From NCBI GenBank assembly GCA_033002965.1, contig JAURVB010009730.1, positions 1 to 64,000 of the forward strand: a stretch of DNA of 64,000 nucleotides. Direction: 5' to 3'. Position 1 is the first letter of the stretch. Each line of letters starts with the position of its first letter. The translations under genes were made by a program, and so were the position numbers. Origin of the DNA: Piper betle (lineage: Eukaryota > Streptophyta > Magnoliopsida > Piperales > Piperaceae). Shown here in pieces: positions 38,146 through 49,390 of the stretch. The notes under the pieces were generated by a model. It searched no databases. It saw only the letters and a program-made list of their open reading frames with translations, and was not told the origin of the DNA.

Positions 38146-38700
38146 CGAATGTTGTGTACAATAACAGTAACGGAGATTGTATCAGAGTTTTGATATGTTG
38201 TTCGCCGGTGCCTCGTACTTGTTGAGATGGATTTGCATCATCACATTTACTGTGCTGTGTTGTGAAATGTGCTGGTTTCGGGAAGATTAAAGGAGTCGTT
38301 TGTGGAAAGAAAAAACAGACCTTTGTTTCAATTAATATTGGGTTGTATAATTTTGGTTCCAATTTTTATATGTTTAGGGCTTTGTACATGCATATTTATG
38401 TTTTTTCTTCAAGGCACATTCAAAATTGCGTTACATGGGACTGGTTAATGAAGACACTAAGGCCTTGTCTTATAGGTTGGAGTTGGTAACTCAAGCCTGG
38501 AGTGACTTTTTGGTTCGGGAATGTCATTCTTCAACAATTTTGCTCTTATCTTGGCCCTATTTCTGAGTTTGTATCTGTTTTATCCTTTCTATAATCTTTA
38601 TTAAAATTTGGCATTTGACTGTTGTTTTCGCGCCTACAAGGTCTATGAAAATTGTCATGCTGTGCGTGCTCTTCCTTGAATGTTTGGTACATGAGCGAGA
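38146..38700 (+). other. 3' UTR and downstream flank of the Lunapark-like gene
   Basis: T-rich sequence without a convincing frame; TTAATATTGGG and several AT-rich candidates for poly(A) signals lie near 38330-38360. Confidence 0.4.
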
Positions 38701-38711
38701 CGTTCTGTGTT

Positions 38712-39026
38712 AAGGAGCATTTAAATTAGACTCAGCTTCTTTAGGATTTGGGCATCCTCTGATTTTGAGGACGGTGAAGAATTTTATGTCAAGAAGCATT
38801 TAAATTAGACTCAGCTTCTTTAGGATTTGGGCATCTTCTGATTTTGAGGATGGTGAAGAATTTTACGTCAAGAAGCATTTAAATTGACTCAGCTTCTTTA
38901 GGATTTGGGCATCTTCTGATTTTGAGGACGGTGAAGAATTTTACGTCAAGAAGCATTTAAATTAGACTCAGCTTCTTTAGGATTTAGGGCATCTTCTGAT
39001 TTTGAGGAAGATGAAGAATGTGGTGT
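38712..39026. repeat. 79-bp tandem repeat, four copies
   Basis: Unit begins AAGAAGCATTTAAATTAGA, continues with CAGCTTCTTTAGGATTTGGG and a TGATTTTGAGGACGGTGAAG block. Copies start at about 38712, 38791, 38870 and 38948, spacing 78-79 bases, with few differences between copies, so amplification is recent. Confidence 0.92.
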
Positions 39027-39029
39027 TCG

Positions 39030-40230
39030 AGCCCGAGCGTGTGGCATCTGTAACCACGTTAATCCTCACTAAACCATTTCCGAGAATTAAATCTTATTTT
39101 ACTTTTAATTCAATATTCCTATTTACTATTTAATGTGTAAGGAAACATTAGGGTTAATTGCAAATCCCACACCTTAGGCTTTGTTTGGCTCTCATGTCTA
39201 TACCGAGAATCTATCCAATCTATATATATTAATTCATGCCAATAACATTAATATTCTATTAATAATTTATCAATTTTTAGAGTATTTTACGGAAAGATGC
39301 CAGCAAGTTTTCCACCATAAATTATGTAAATTATGGCTAAAAAAATTTATGCCCGTTACATTTTTTATACCAACTAAATTAACGGAACCCTAAACGAATA
39401 TAAAGAGGGAAACAAGAAGCGTGCTTATAGGTTGAAGATGAACAATGTGTGAAGCAAGAAGAAAAAAGAAGGGAGGGGAGAAGATGGCAGACCCAAGTGT
39501 GATAAAACCACTCACCTCTGAGAGGGCAATCTAATTTGTGGGTTTTCGGTTATAAGGAGATTGACTTGAGTCCTTTTAAATACAATTTATACTACAATTT
39601 GCACTTTTCGGTAAAATGTATGGTTTGAAGATAAGAGGAAAATTTTCTACTTAGAATTTCAAGAATTAAAAAAACTGCCAAATATCCCTATTTATAACTA
39701 CTAAATTGGTTACCCAGTAAGCCTGTTTTATCTTGCTCCGCGGGCAGAGTGGCAGAAGATATAATCCAGACTAACTAATCTAGTCTAAATGCTTGTATAA
39801 TAGAAAGAACCAAAATGGACAAAGTTAATCTGCCGGCTTGTGGACCCGATTCCGACCCGTTTATGCTCGTTTTGACGCCATATTAGACGCATGCAGGTGT
39901 TCTGCAGCCATAATGTGCCCCCGTAGAGACGCTTCACAGTGTCATTTTGTGTTTACAATCTTTTATTTTCTTTCCACTATTAGCCAAAAACATTGTTTCG
40001 ATTTCCACGTTTTGTTTTGGGTTCATCGAATGATTGCACTTAATTGCTTGTTATTGGTCGTGGGTATGTACTTATGAGGAGTAAGAAGAAGGTGCAGTGA
40101 TGGTTTGCTCGCTAATCCGATTTGAATGAGGACGTACTCAATCCATTCACAGTAACTGTCTGAGCACCTTCTTCACGCTTTCATTTCTCATTCCATTTTG
40201 TTTTTTAATTTTTTTAAAATTTGCGCAATG
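39030..40230. other. Intergenic spacer
   Basis: AT-rich; frames at 39181-39393 and 39838-40077 have no family resemblance. No repeat with defined ends. Confidence 0.4.
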
Positions 40231-40231
40231 T

Positions 40232-40740
40232 TTATAATCTTGGATTTGGCAGTCGAGAGTTTGATTTCCTCACTTCTGCGTTTCCAGTGACACTTTTACT
40301 CCGGAGACTTTCACTCACCCTTGCCGGCGTCCACTTTGACGTTGTGCTACAATTCCATGGTCCTTGCTCCTTGGAGGAGACGTTAACGTAGTAGGTGAAG
40401 CTTTGCGTCTCTCCTTTTGATGTGTATGTGTAAAATTGCGTTTGCGGTTGCAGGGAATGAAAACTATTTCCTTTAAAAAGAATGTTCATTGGTACGAAGC
40501 TCGAGATTAAACTCGTTTGAACCAAGTAAAAACTGACTCTGTCTCACTGATAATGCCAAGTAAAGAACAGAATTTCCCCAGAATACTCAAGGAAACAGGT
40601 TTCGATAGAGTGCCAAACGTGACAAGCTAAGGATCCGTCATCTCCAAGTTTTCTTGAAGAGAATCGGATGCTAACTTGGATTGTTATGGTCCCTGTAACA
40701 AGCAGGGGAGGAGCATGTAAAGCTTTAAAAGTTAAAACAT
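40232..40740 (-). other. Candidate unrecognised coding remnant
   Basis: The minus-strand frame 40525-40232 has a non-random composition (FKGNSFHSLQPQTQFYTYT, TQSFTYYVNVSSKEQGPWNC). The same frame upstream of a TGA reads SIRFSSRKLGDDGSLACHVW and SGEILFFTWHYQ. Either the stop is real decay or TATCA/GTGAGA at that point is a splice donor. I do not recognise the family and give no function. Confidence 0.25.
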
Positions 40741-40832
40741 CGTTCTGCGTTCCTCACCAATAGGGGTGGTGTTTTGGAAGCCAAACCAATTCTTTTCTTT
40801 GTTCTCCAATTACACAAAGATCATTGCATATC

Positions 40833-42430
40833 ATGGCTGAACAGTCGGGAAGATTGCCACTGTTTCGTTTCCGATTTCCATTCCGGACTGCCGCCCGCGC
40901 GCCGCCACCACCACCGCCGGTAACTCCTTCCCGAAATGCAGTTGCAGCTCAACAGCCCGCATCCCAGAACCAGCCTGCACCAGCCTCGTCACAACCACCA
41001 CCGCCAGCAACTCCTCCCAGAATTGTGGCTCGGCAGGCTGCATCCCAATCTCAACCACCCACCAAACCCTGTAGTGCCTCAATTCCCATTTCCATCCAGC
41101 TCAACATCTGCCCCACCAGAGCTGGTTCCTGCAATTGAATCTAGCTCAACTTCTTCATATAAGGAAGTTGTAACCAACCAAGCATACGGAAACGGATCGA
41201 TTCAGACGCAATCGATGACCGAGGTAAATGCCTTCCTACTCTACTTTTAAACCAATTTTACTAATAGGCAGCAATTTGAGCATCAATAACACGGGGGTGT
41301 ATTACAGACGCGCTATGACATTGATCAATTTAAACACAAACCAAGAGGCGCCATGGAACAATTCAACTGCAAAAAATGCGCGCGAAACAGCTGCACCACA
41401 TTCTTCCACAGCTTCAGTTGTGGTGCCTGGGCCGGTGATGAAGCAAGAAAACGAGGTCGAGAAAAGAGAAGTAACAAAGGAGGTGGTGCATCACAATGGC
41501 AAGTACTCAACAACAGGGAGGAAGAAAGAGCAGAGAGTGGAAAAGAAAGCAGATATTGAAGCTGTAGACATGGTATCAACTCCCACAAAAAATAGAACAT
41601 TGCAGCCGGCAGCAGCAGCTCATCAAATGACAGAGACAGACATCCATGAAAAGTAAGAAGTCCCAAGTGATCACCAGTCAAGACCAACTGGTATGGTGGA
41701 AGAAAGATCCAATAGCATTTCCACTGACCAGTACAGTGAAGCAAATCATACCAGGAAAAGAGAATCATCATTTGGCGAGAAAAGGGCAATAAATTTGGAT
41801 ACATCGAATGTTTCCCATCAAAGTCTTCAACACTCCACATCAGAGACCAGGATGCAGCAGCCACTCAATCTCATAACTTTAGCTGGGCAAAATAATGGTA
41901 CAACAATGAATATTACCTCAGAGGAAGAGACAAAGGACGGACCTGTGGCAATTCACAGGGGGTACAAACTCAACGAGGATCACAAGGAAGACATGGAGGC
42001 TAATTATGTAGAGTCCAAGAGTCAATCAAATAAGCGTATAAGTGAAGCCATGGAGATGATCACAGGGGCATTCGCCAATAGTAGTACTCAAAGCATCAAC
42101 AACTCCATTTTCCATAACAGTTCTTGTTCTGAACGAAGTCCAGGAGTTCACATTGAGTTCTTTAAAGGACTCCTGGCACAAGTCGACAATTTGAAGAAAC
42201 AAGAGCAGACCTGTGATCTAACAATTCAGCAGCCCACATCGGAAACCAGAATTAGAAGACGATGCCTCAGAAACCTGTTCATGGATAGTGATTCTGATAT
42301 CGAAAGTCTGCATAAGCCTCGGCGCCATGGTTGTCGTTACAACTGTAAAGCATTTGGAAAGGCGCAAGACAAGAATGCAGACAATCCTACCAGAGATCAG
42401 GATGATGCTCAAAGCAATGTAGAGAAATAA
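40833..42430 (+). pseudogene. Plant-specific protein of unknown function, frame disrupted
   Basis: Start at 40833: MAEQSGRLPLFRFRFPFRT, then a Pro/Ala/Gln-rich region (PPPPPPVTPSRN, SSQPPPPATPP). Near 41056-41062 the frame must shift by one base to continue as NPVVPQFPFPSSSTSAPPEL. An exon likely ends at 41223 (GAG/GTAAATG), and a second begins near 41308 with an uncertain acceptor and phase. An in-frame TAA at 41654-41656 precedes the long C-terminal frame (to 42430). That part has HRGYKLNEDHKEDMEANYVE, STQSINNSIFHNSSCSERSP, RRRCLRNLFMDSDSDIES and KPRRHGCRYNC. From memory, the last two resemble conserved blocks of a widespread uncharacterised plant family; this was not verified. No enzymatic domain is visible. 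It converges on the Tubby-like gene 406 bases downstream. Confidence 0.65.
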
Positions 42431-42835
42431 GAATGTCAAAGTTACCGATTAGTCGATTACAGTGAGGTTGATATCCTCACTGTGTATATATTCAATGCTA
42501 TCAAATTTTAATGACAATAACTGGAAGAAAGAGAAATTTCAAACAAAATAAATGCTTCCATCACCAAAGAACCAATGTACAGCTGAATATTTGTAAAATA
42601 TAATTTGATTATGCCCGAGAGAGCAAATGATTGTAAAAAAACGAATGAAGTCAGCGTGAGCAAGTATTGAAAAGTTAACACATTCTCTCGTGTTTCTAGA
42701 ATATGATATGAGCATTACAAGAAAAATGCAAAAGATGAACATTCTCCTTCAGAAGACTTAATTGCATTAGTTAGGAGCTAGCTAGTTCAGAAAAACTGAA
42801 AAAGTTAAATGCCCCAAGAGGAATTGAATGTGCAA

Positions 42836-44641
42836 TTATTCAAAAACAGGCTTTGTATCAAAACAACTTAAACATATAGCAAATGCCTCAAACGCAGAGA
42901 GAGGATAGCAGTAATCCATTGTGAAAATGTCCTTCCCAATTTTTCCAAATTGGAGTATCACTTTCTCCAGTTCTGCTGTGGACAAATTGCCTGGCACGGC
43001 TGCAACCAGCTGAAAATTTTTTACAGATGCCACAGTAACCCGGCCTCTGAAATTTAAGCACCAACATTGTAACTGTTCATGCCATCTTGGAGCTTTATTT
43101 TTCAAAACAAGAGGTTCAACAGCATTGTCTATAGATACAAGAGGCTCTGACAAGCTGTCATTGCTCAAATTCATCAATGAGCTGGCCAGCTTATGAATAG
43201 AAGGAACGGAAGAGAGTTGATCCTCTGATGCTTGCGAAAATCCAGTAGGGGTAGGAGAAACACCACCTTCTAGAATTGCAAAAGAGGAATATAATGCATG
43301 GTACACTGCATTTTTCTAGGACCCCTAGTTCGTAGAACACTTGATTCATAATTGATGGTAGCAATGTCATAATTTCCAGCTGAAATTCTTGGGGAAACCT
43401 GCTTAGAGTGAATTCTGCGACTCAAGCATAATTGTGATGCTGTAACATCATCTGATGGAGGCTGGCAATCATAAATAGTGAACTTAGTTCCCCAAAAGTT
43501 GGATCTGATAGGATGAAAGCATAATGTGAGACAGCATACGACAACCAAGCTAAATCCGCTAGACAACAGTACGTAAAATGTAGTTACCTTATTTTTCCAA
43601 TATACATATTGCTTGCCCGGGAGAAATTGTCCGAAGCCAAAGAAATAACAAATTCAGAACCTTTGGCACGCCTAAACTTCTTAGCAGAGAAAAGTAATTT
43701 TTCATTCTCCCCTAACAAGGCTGCATGTTAGTAGTCAATGGTTACTAAAAGAAAACTTTTAATTAAGCAGAATGGCCAACATAAAAATTTCATATCCTCA
43801 TTACTCCAAAGTTAAGAGTTTTAGCTAAACGTTTATCAGTTCAAATAAGTGATTAAGTTGTACAAGTATTCATCCAACTCACACCTACAAAAAAAGGGGC
43901 AGCATCAATAAACTTGAAAAAGTTTTTCATGTGCAAATAATCAATGATATTAATCCATCAAAAAAATAAAAAGAACTTTAATCATATATTTTTTAATTAT
44001 ATCGAAGGCTTAACAGTTAGTAGAAACTAAAAAACCACCACAGCTGCAGCATCAAAGTTCAGTCATACCTGGAGTCTGTCCGAGGTAGAGATGGAAAGTT
44101 GAAGTTTCTCGATCCCTCCTCATGAAGCACTGGATTGGAGCAGTTCTAGTACCCGGCTGTGAATAGAATAATTAAAAACAACAAAGAACAGATCAGAAAA
44201 CAAAAAGGCATAAACCACTACAACTGTACAGAGCTATAGTCATAGAACATGTGGATCGCCTAAACAAGAAACCTGCTTCAATGATATAGGAAAGGTGAGC
44301 ATTCCAGACTTCTCAGGCGCCTGGACAACTTGTTTTGTGATCTCCCTCCACGACTTGCAAACCGAAGCACAAGCCACAACATGCCTCCGAGATGGCCAAG
44401 ATCTCTCGCTCGCATCCAATCGTTTTATCACTTCCCGCAACAATTCTGGCGGCAAATTTGCCCACTTGCTCTGATGATTCAATCCATCAATAACCCGATT
44501 TTCCACGTTAGGATTGTGAGAACGAGTGCGCCTGATTTGCCTTTCCTTCCAATCGAAACCCCGCTGCCTGGACATGCTACCAACCACATTTTTGTTGTTC
44601 CTCTTCTCTCTGATCTCCCTAAAAATATTTTTGAAAGACAT
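42836..44641 (-). pseudogene. Tubby-like F-box protein (TLP) gene with one frameshift
   Basis: Plant TLPs tether to phosphoinositides by the Tubby domain and to SCF E3 complexes by the F-box. Exons on the minus strand: 44641-44273, 44156-44069, 43711-43588 and 43504-42836, GT-AG and in phase; intended length about 416 residues. N-terminus MSFKNIFREIREKRN. F-box at about residues 60-103 (WANLPPELLREVIKRLDASE, VVACASVCKSWREI). Tubby domain from about residue 120: [144 protein letters not shown]. One base appears missing at about 43272-43290 (MHYIPLL / AILEGGVSP), otherwise all is conserved. The frame at 44330-44980 on the plus strand is its shadow. Confidence 0.88.
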
Positions 44642-45330
44642 CTGTCGGTGACGGCTTTTTTCTCAATCTTCTATCACCGTCTTCTCCTCCAACAACAGAC
44701 TGGAACTTACACAAGAGCTACAACTCCCTTAAAAACCAATCCAATCCACGCGGCAAAATATAAACTTCAGTACTTTAGAAGAACAACTTCAACGGAAAAG
44801 CCTACAGATAAAACACAACTAGCAACATCAGAAATGACATTAACCAAGCGGCAAAAAGCTGGCAGAAAACAGCAAAGAAATGAAGAAAGACGAGAACTTC
44901 ACCACGAACAAAAGTACCCGGAAAGCAAAACAGGAGAATTGGAAGGAGAGAAGAGGATATGGATGGATAAAAAAGGATGATGAATCATGGCCTTGGAAGA
45001 AGAAGTAGATCTGGGAGAGCGAGTGGGGGACATAGAAGCAGGGCCGAGGGGCCTCGCAAGATCCGAAGCGTACGTTAAAAATGGGTACACCCATATATAG
45101 TTCATAGATTTTGGGTTCTGGATACACTTCCATAGATCTCAACCCCCACGTATTCGGATTTGTATCATCAAAAATAGTTCTCATATATTTTGCTTAGAAA
45201 GCTTTTTTTTATATATATTTGATTTGGATAGAACATAAAATAACATTCTCATGCTTGCATTGTGTGATTGACGACAATTAGATATTAACAAATTGATTGT
45301 CGTGCTTATCTAATATTTTCACAAAAACCA
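44642..45330 (-). promoter_or_regulatory. 5' UTR/promoter side of the Tubby-like gene
   Basis: Purine-rich leader on the plus strand (CT-rich on the gene strand) from 44820 to 45000. A TATATATAG near 45093 and AT-rich sequence near 45205 could include a core promoter. Overlapping small frames here are unsupported. Confidence 0.35.
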
Positions 45331-45345
45331 TATATTGGTGAGGAG

Positions 45346-45849
45346 TAGGGATGTAAACAAGTTAAATCTTACTTGTAATTATTTTATATTCGGCTTGATT
45401 TATTTTGAAACTTCGTGCCTCGTTAATTCTATATTCGAAAAAATATTCGGTTCGAAATAGGTAGCTCGTTGAACAACGAATAGAATTTGATGAACTAAGG
45501 AGTATTCAGTTCGACTTGGCTCGAAACTTGAGCTCGATGTATTTAAACTAAAAAAATAATCGGCTCAACTCAGCTCGTTAATATTATTGAGGTCACGTTG
45601 AATTTATATAGTGTTGGAAAAAAATTTTTGATCCTATATAAGTCAACTACGAGCCAAACACAAATATTTGTTTGGTTCAAAAATATAGCGAGCCAAACAC
45701 AAGTCAAATCTAAATACCATAAATTTTGAACAAACTGTTCGACCTATAATAAATCAAAGGCTTGTCAAACACTCAAATATACTTGCCAAAAATTATGTCA
45801 AATTTAAAAACATCCTTACTTGACTCGGCTCAACTTGTTTACACCCCCA
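45346..45849. mobile_element. Non-autonomous hAT MITE, complete
   Basis: 504 bases bounded by terminal inverted repeats TAGGGATGTAAACAAGT (left) and, read inward from the right, TGGGGGTGTAAACAAGT. It is flanked by an exact 8-base target duplication GTGAGGAG at 45338-45345 and 45850-45857. The interior is rich in TCGAG, CTCGAAAC and GAGCCAAACAC words and has no open frame. TIR form and 8-base duplication are diagnostic of hAT. Confidence 0.95.
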
Positions 45850-45859
45850 GTGAGGAGCC

Positions 45860-46480
45860 GTTGAAAAAAGGCTGCCTTAAATCATAGTCAACAAATTAAA
45901 ATGATCAAACGACCATATTTTTATGCCAAGCATCAACAACTTTCTTCATTCTCCATTTTTCTTTGTTATCTTCTCAACACAAATTAATAAATTTTATAGA
46001 ACTCAAGTGATTACTCCCACCATTTAAAAAACAGCGAAATTCTCACCGGGCTGTTTTAAGAGAGGATATTTAGTTATTAAATGAAACTTATCGCTTAAAT
46101 AAGAATAATTGAGATGTCGACTCGTCAAGATCTAATCCCCAGTAGGGAAAATGTCAAAATATAAATTACATTGATTTGAGCATGTATAAAGATTTCTGAT
46201 GTTGCTGTTACGAAGAGATATTCCATTGTAAATTTTATTAATGCATTAAACAAGATATAGATAGGGCCAAAAAATATAGATGAAAATGACAAGAAAAGTT
46301 TTGAAAAAATTGATTTAAAGATTAATATGATCTATGACTCAATAACCCTAACTGGAATTATTAGATAAATGACAAATTCATAAGTATTCAAAAAAATTTA
46401 CACGAATATTATGAATTTAAAGGTTTATAAAGAAATCAAAGTCTAATAAACTTGACAATATCAGGTTTATCCTTCAATCT
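45860..46480. other. AT-rich spacer, 3' flank of the PAH remnant
   Basis: No gene or defined repeat seen. Confidence 0.4.
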
Positions 46481-46484
46481 TCTT

Positions 46485-47720
46485 CTAATTTGCGGAAGCT
46501 CTTGATGTTGTCCTCGGAGTAATCTTATTCTTTTCGTTGAAATCTTTTTTCAAAAGAATAAATTCACCTTTTTTTAGCCTACCCAAAAATATGGGTAAGG
46601 CTATTTTAGCATTTTTTTCCATAAGATCAATAGCATCCAAATATCGATGCACATCAAATTTGAAGCTCTAAGAAAATAAAACATAAAAGAATAAAAAAAG
46701 AAACAAATAATCAAAATTCCAAACATGAAAAATTAAACAATGAAAACAGAGTTTCAAACTTCCAATGAATTAAAAAGAGGACAAACCTGTAAAGAACTCC
46801 TTAATATCTAACGAACCATCAAAACAAGGTTCCAAACTTCCAATGAATTACAAAGAGGACAAACCTGAAAAGAACTCATTAATATGTAACGAGCCATCAA
46901 AGACATCAGGAGCATCTTGTAAGAGTATCAACAGCTCTTCAACCTGCGTAATGGTTTCTTCAAACCACTTTATTTATCATGCCAAGTTCAAACCTAAATC
47001 AATGAAGACTAATATCAATAAGAATTGCTAAATTGCTATCTACAAAACCATACACGCAATTTCCGATACAAATAGATGAAATCAATTGGTGATAATTAAG
47101 ATCAACACCTCTCCTCTTCACATGTTATCACATGTTAATGCAGGTGGGAGCTTTTGGGGGACTCTTCCTCTCCGGGTATCCCCAATGAGCATTCAAAACA
47201 GAAGCATCGGCCCTTGTTCGGCCACTTGCAACAGCCTGCGCATACTCATATAAGAACAAACATGCAAGCATTATCATCCAAATTTTTGATAAGCCCTCTG
47301 AGGAGGAGACGTCGGATTTTCCACCTTCCTTGGGTAGGAAAGCTTTCAACTCAAACAACTCCCTATGTCCCAACAAAATATTTTTCACCCTTGAGATGCA
47401 ATCATTCTTATCAATATCAACACCACTTGAGATCCTTCACAAAAAGGAATAAAAAAATTGTGTAAATTGGCAAAGTTTAATCTTTTAACCGAATGAAAAA
47501 ACTAATCATCATTAAGAAAAAAACCCCCTCTTATTGTGGAAGTCAGCATCAGAACAAGCAACTCATAATATTTTCCTTTCTCGTTTCTGAGTGCGTTGTT
47601 GACCTTGTTCATAAACATTACCCCAAATCGTACACTCATTGAACATGATCTGATCGCTCTCGCAGCCATCTTTTGCCAAATAAAAAACAATAAATAATAC
47701 AAACACCCATCAATCACCAA
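46485..47720 (-). pseudogene. SIN3-type PAH-domain gene remnant
   Basis: PAH domains are helical modules of SIN3-like corepressors. On the minus strand, about 47660-47530 encodes MFMNKVNNALRNEKGKYYEL followed by LVLML, the first half of a PAH domain. About 47425-47230 continues as ISSGVDIDKNDCISRVKNIL, then LGHRELFELKAFLPKEGG, the second half, ending in the hallmark FLPK. A further exon at 46967-46865 (WFEETITQVEELLILLQDAP, VFDGSLHINEFF) has clean AG/GT borders. A last exon at 46667-46485 after TTTTCTTAG reads SFKFDVHRYLDAIDLMEKNA to a stop. Phases between the last two do not match as I read them, and no conserved HDAC-interacting region is seen, so this is probably a truncated or decayed SIN3-like copy. 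It ends at the TIR element beginning near 47819. Confidence 0.55.
46751..46906. repeat. 78-bp tandem duplication across an exon-intron border
   Basis: Two copies (46751-46828 and 46829-46906), each holding the end of the 46865-46967 exon (FDGSLHINEFF versus FDGSLDIKEFF on the minus strand), its splice donor and the start of the intron. The gene thus has a duplicated donor site. Confidence 0.85.
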
Positions 47721-47793
47721 GAAAAAAAGTATTCCAAGCGATAAAATATATGCTAGACGTGCTCAAGTGGGGGAGATTTTTGAATTAGATCGT

Positions 47794-47814
47794 GTTATAT
47801 ATATATATATATTA
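47794..47814. repeat. (TA)n microsatellite at the left edge of a TIR element
   Basis: A TA run directly outside the left inverted repeat. Confidence 0.85.
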
Positions 47815-47818
47815 TTGC

Positions 47819-48331
47819 CGTCGTCCTTAATCTGGATCATTCGATCATAAGGATGGTCAGATTTACAGATCTTAAAAACCATAACCTCTCCTCCTCCCCA
47901 CGCCGCTGCGGCCCCTCGCAACCCCGCCCACGCTGCGGCCGTCGCTCGCCTCTGCCTCCTCCCCAACCTCGCCCGCACCGGAGTTGCCGGCCCCTACCCG
48001 CCATCGCCGCAGCCCCTTGCGACCCCACCGCGCCCCCTTGCGACCCCGCCCTCGCCGTGGTCGTCACTTGCTATCACCTCCTCCCCGACCTCGACCCCTA
48101 CCCCGCCCGCTGCCGTGCCCCCTTGCGACCCCACCGCCGCCTCGGTCTGCCCCCGCTTACCTGGTGTCGCCCTCCGCTACGCCCCCTCACTATCCCGCGC
48201 GAGAGACGATCGTGGCGGCGAGCAGGGTCACGAGGGGGAGCGGAGCGCAAGGAGAAGGAGAGGTTATAATTTTTAAGATATGTAGATCTAGACTGTCCTT
48301 ATGATTGGACAGTCCAGATTAGGGGCGACCG
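47819..48331. mobile_element. GC-rich insert bounded by about 87-bp terminal inverted repeats
   Basis: Left arm 47819-47905 and right arm 48245-48331 are imperfect inverted copies over about 85 bases. They share TAATCTGGA..., TCATAAGGA..., CAGATCTTAAAAA / CATATCTTAAAAA and TATAACCTCTCC. The interior (about 340 bases) is almost pure C/G-rich proline/arginine-type sequence with frames on both strands but no domain. The structure is that of a Mutator-like non-autonomous or Pack-type element. A target duplication cannot be read because TA microsatellites lie at both sides. Confidence 0.8.
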
Positions 48332-48370
48332 CAGGAAATTTTCCGGTGGTCACCCTAGGTTACCCTAATG

Positions 48371-48372
<2 letters not shown>

Positions 48373-48417
<45 letters not shown>
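48373..48417. repeat. (TA)n microsatellite
   Basis: About 22 uninterrupted TA units at the right side of the TIR element. Confidence 0.95.
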
Positions 48418-48419
<2 letters not shown>

Positions 48420-48649
48420 CATAATAATTAGGAGAATTAGAAACATTCGTGCAAAATTGTTGGCCCATAATGGCTTTGAAATTTCCATAGGAGAAGAAGA
48501 GGATGATCTTTGAGGTGGAGGTGGAGCAAGGGTTGTAGTTGCCCTGGTCGGAGGTGGGCAACATAGAAGAGGAGCGGTCAGTTACCTATGTAAACCCTTC
48601 CCCCACCTCCTCTAGACCCAATTTCTAATCTCCCAATGAATAAATAATA

Positions 48650-49355
48650 AAAAAAATAATTTAACAAAGGTTAACAAAGGTTGCCTTTTTTTGAAAGAAT
48701 TGCGGGATGGGAGAAATTTCAGCACTTGAACAAACTTGTTTGGATTGGTTTTTTGGGAAAGGTCAAAATAGATAGACTATACAAGTAGACATGTTATACT
48801 CTACAATTCTATAAGAATAAGGAGTGCAAGATTTTAGGAATAAGTATAAATGTGGCATTGGTAGTAGGAAAAAGAAAGAGACCTTAGAAAATTATTATTA
48901 TTATTATATTATAAATATGAATAACTTTAGGTAATTATAAATTTGGAATTTAAAAATCATAAATTAAGCATAAAATAAAAAAGAAAGCCTAAAAATAAAT
49001 TTAAATTTTAGAAATTGTAACGGTTAATTTAAAATAAAATTTAAAATTAGAAAATATTATTTTATAATATATTTTATTATGTACTTAACAAAACAACGTA
49101 GATTACAAAAAGTTTTTCAAGCAAAATATTCTTTTTTAATGTATGTTGTTATGTACTTAATAAAATAATAGAAGGAGACTTAAGATTTCTTTCAATCTAA
49201 AAAAGAGAACAAAGAAATCACTAAAAAACAGAAGCTAGCACTTAATTTGTTTGGAATTGACGCAAATTCGAAGCCCTAAAACAAACAACAAGCCGCCTTC
49301 AGAACCTGCGAAGAAAAGAAAGGAGTCACTTTTGTTTTGCCATGTATACTATATC

Positions 49356-49390
<35 letters not shown>

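Noticed and set aside
44330..44980. 216-residue plus-strand frame
   Set aside because: It is the antisense shadow of the F-box exon of the Tubby-like gene and its leader.
47853..48304. Proline/arginine-rich frames of more than 100 residues
   Set aside because: They lie in the GC-rich interior of a TIR-bounded insert and are open in several frames by composition alone.
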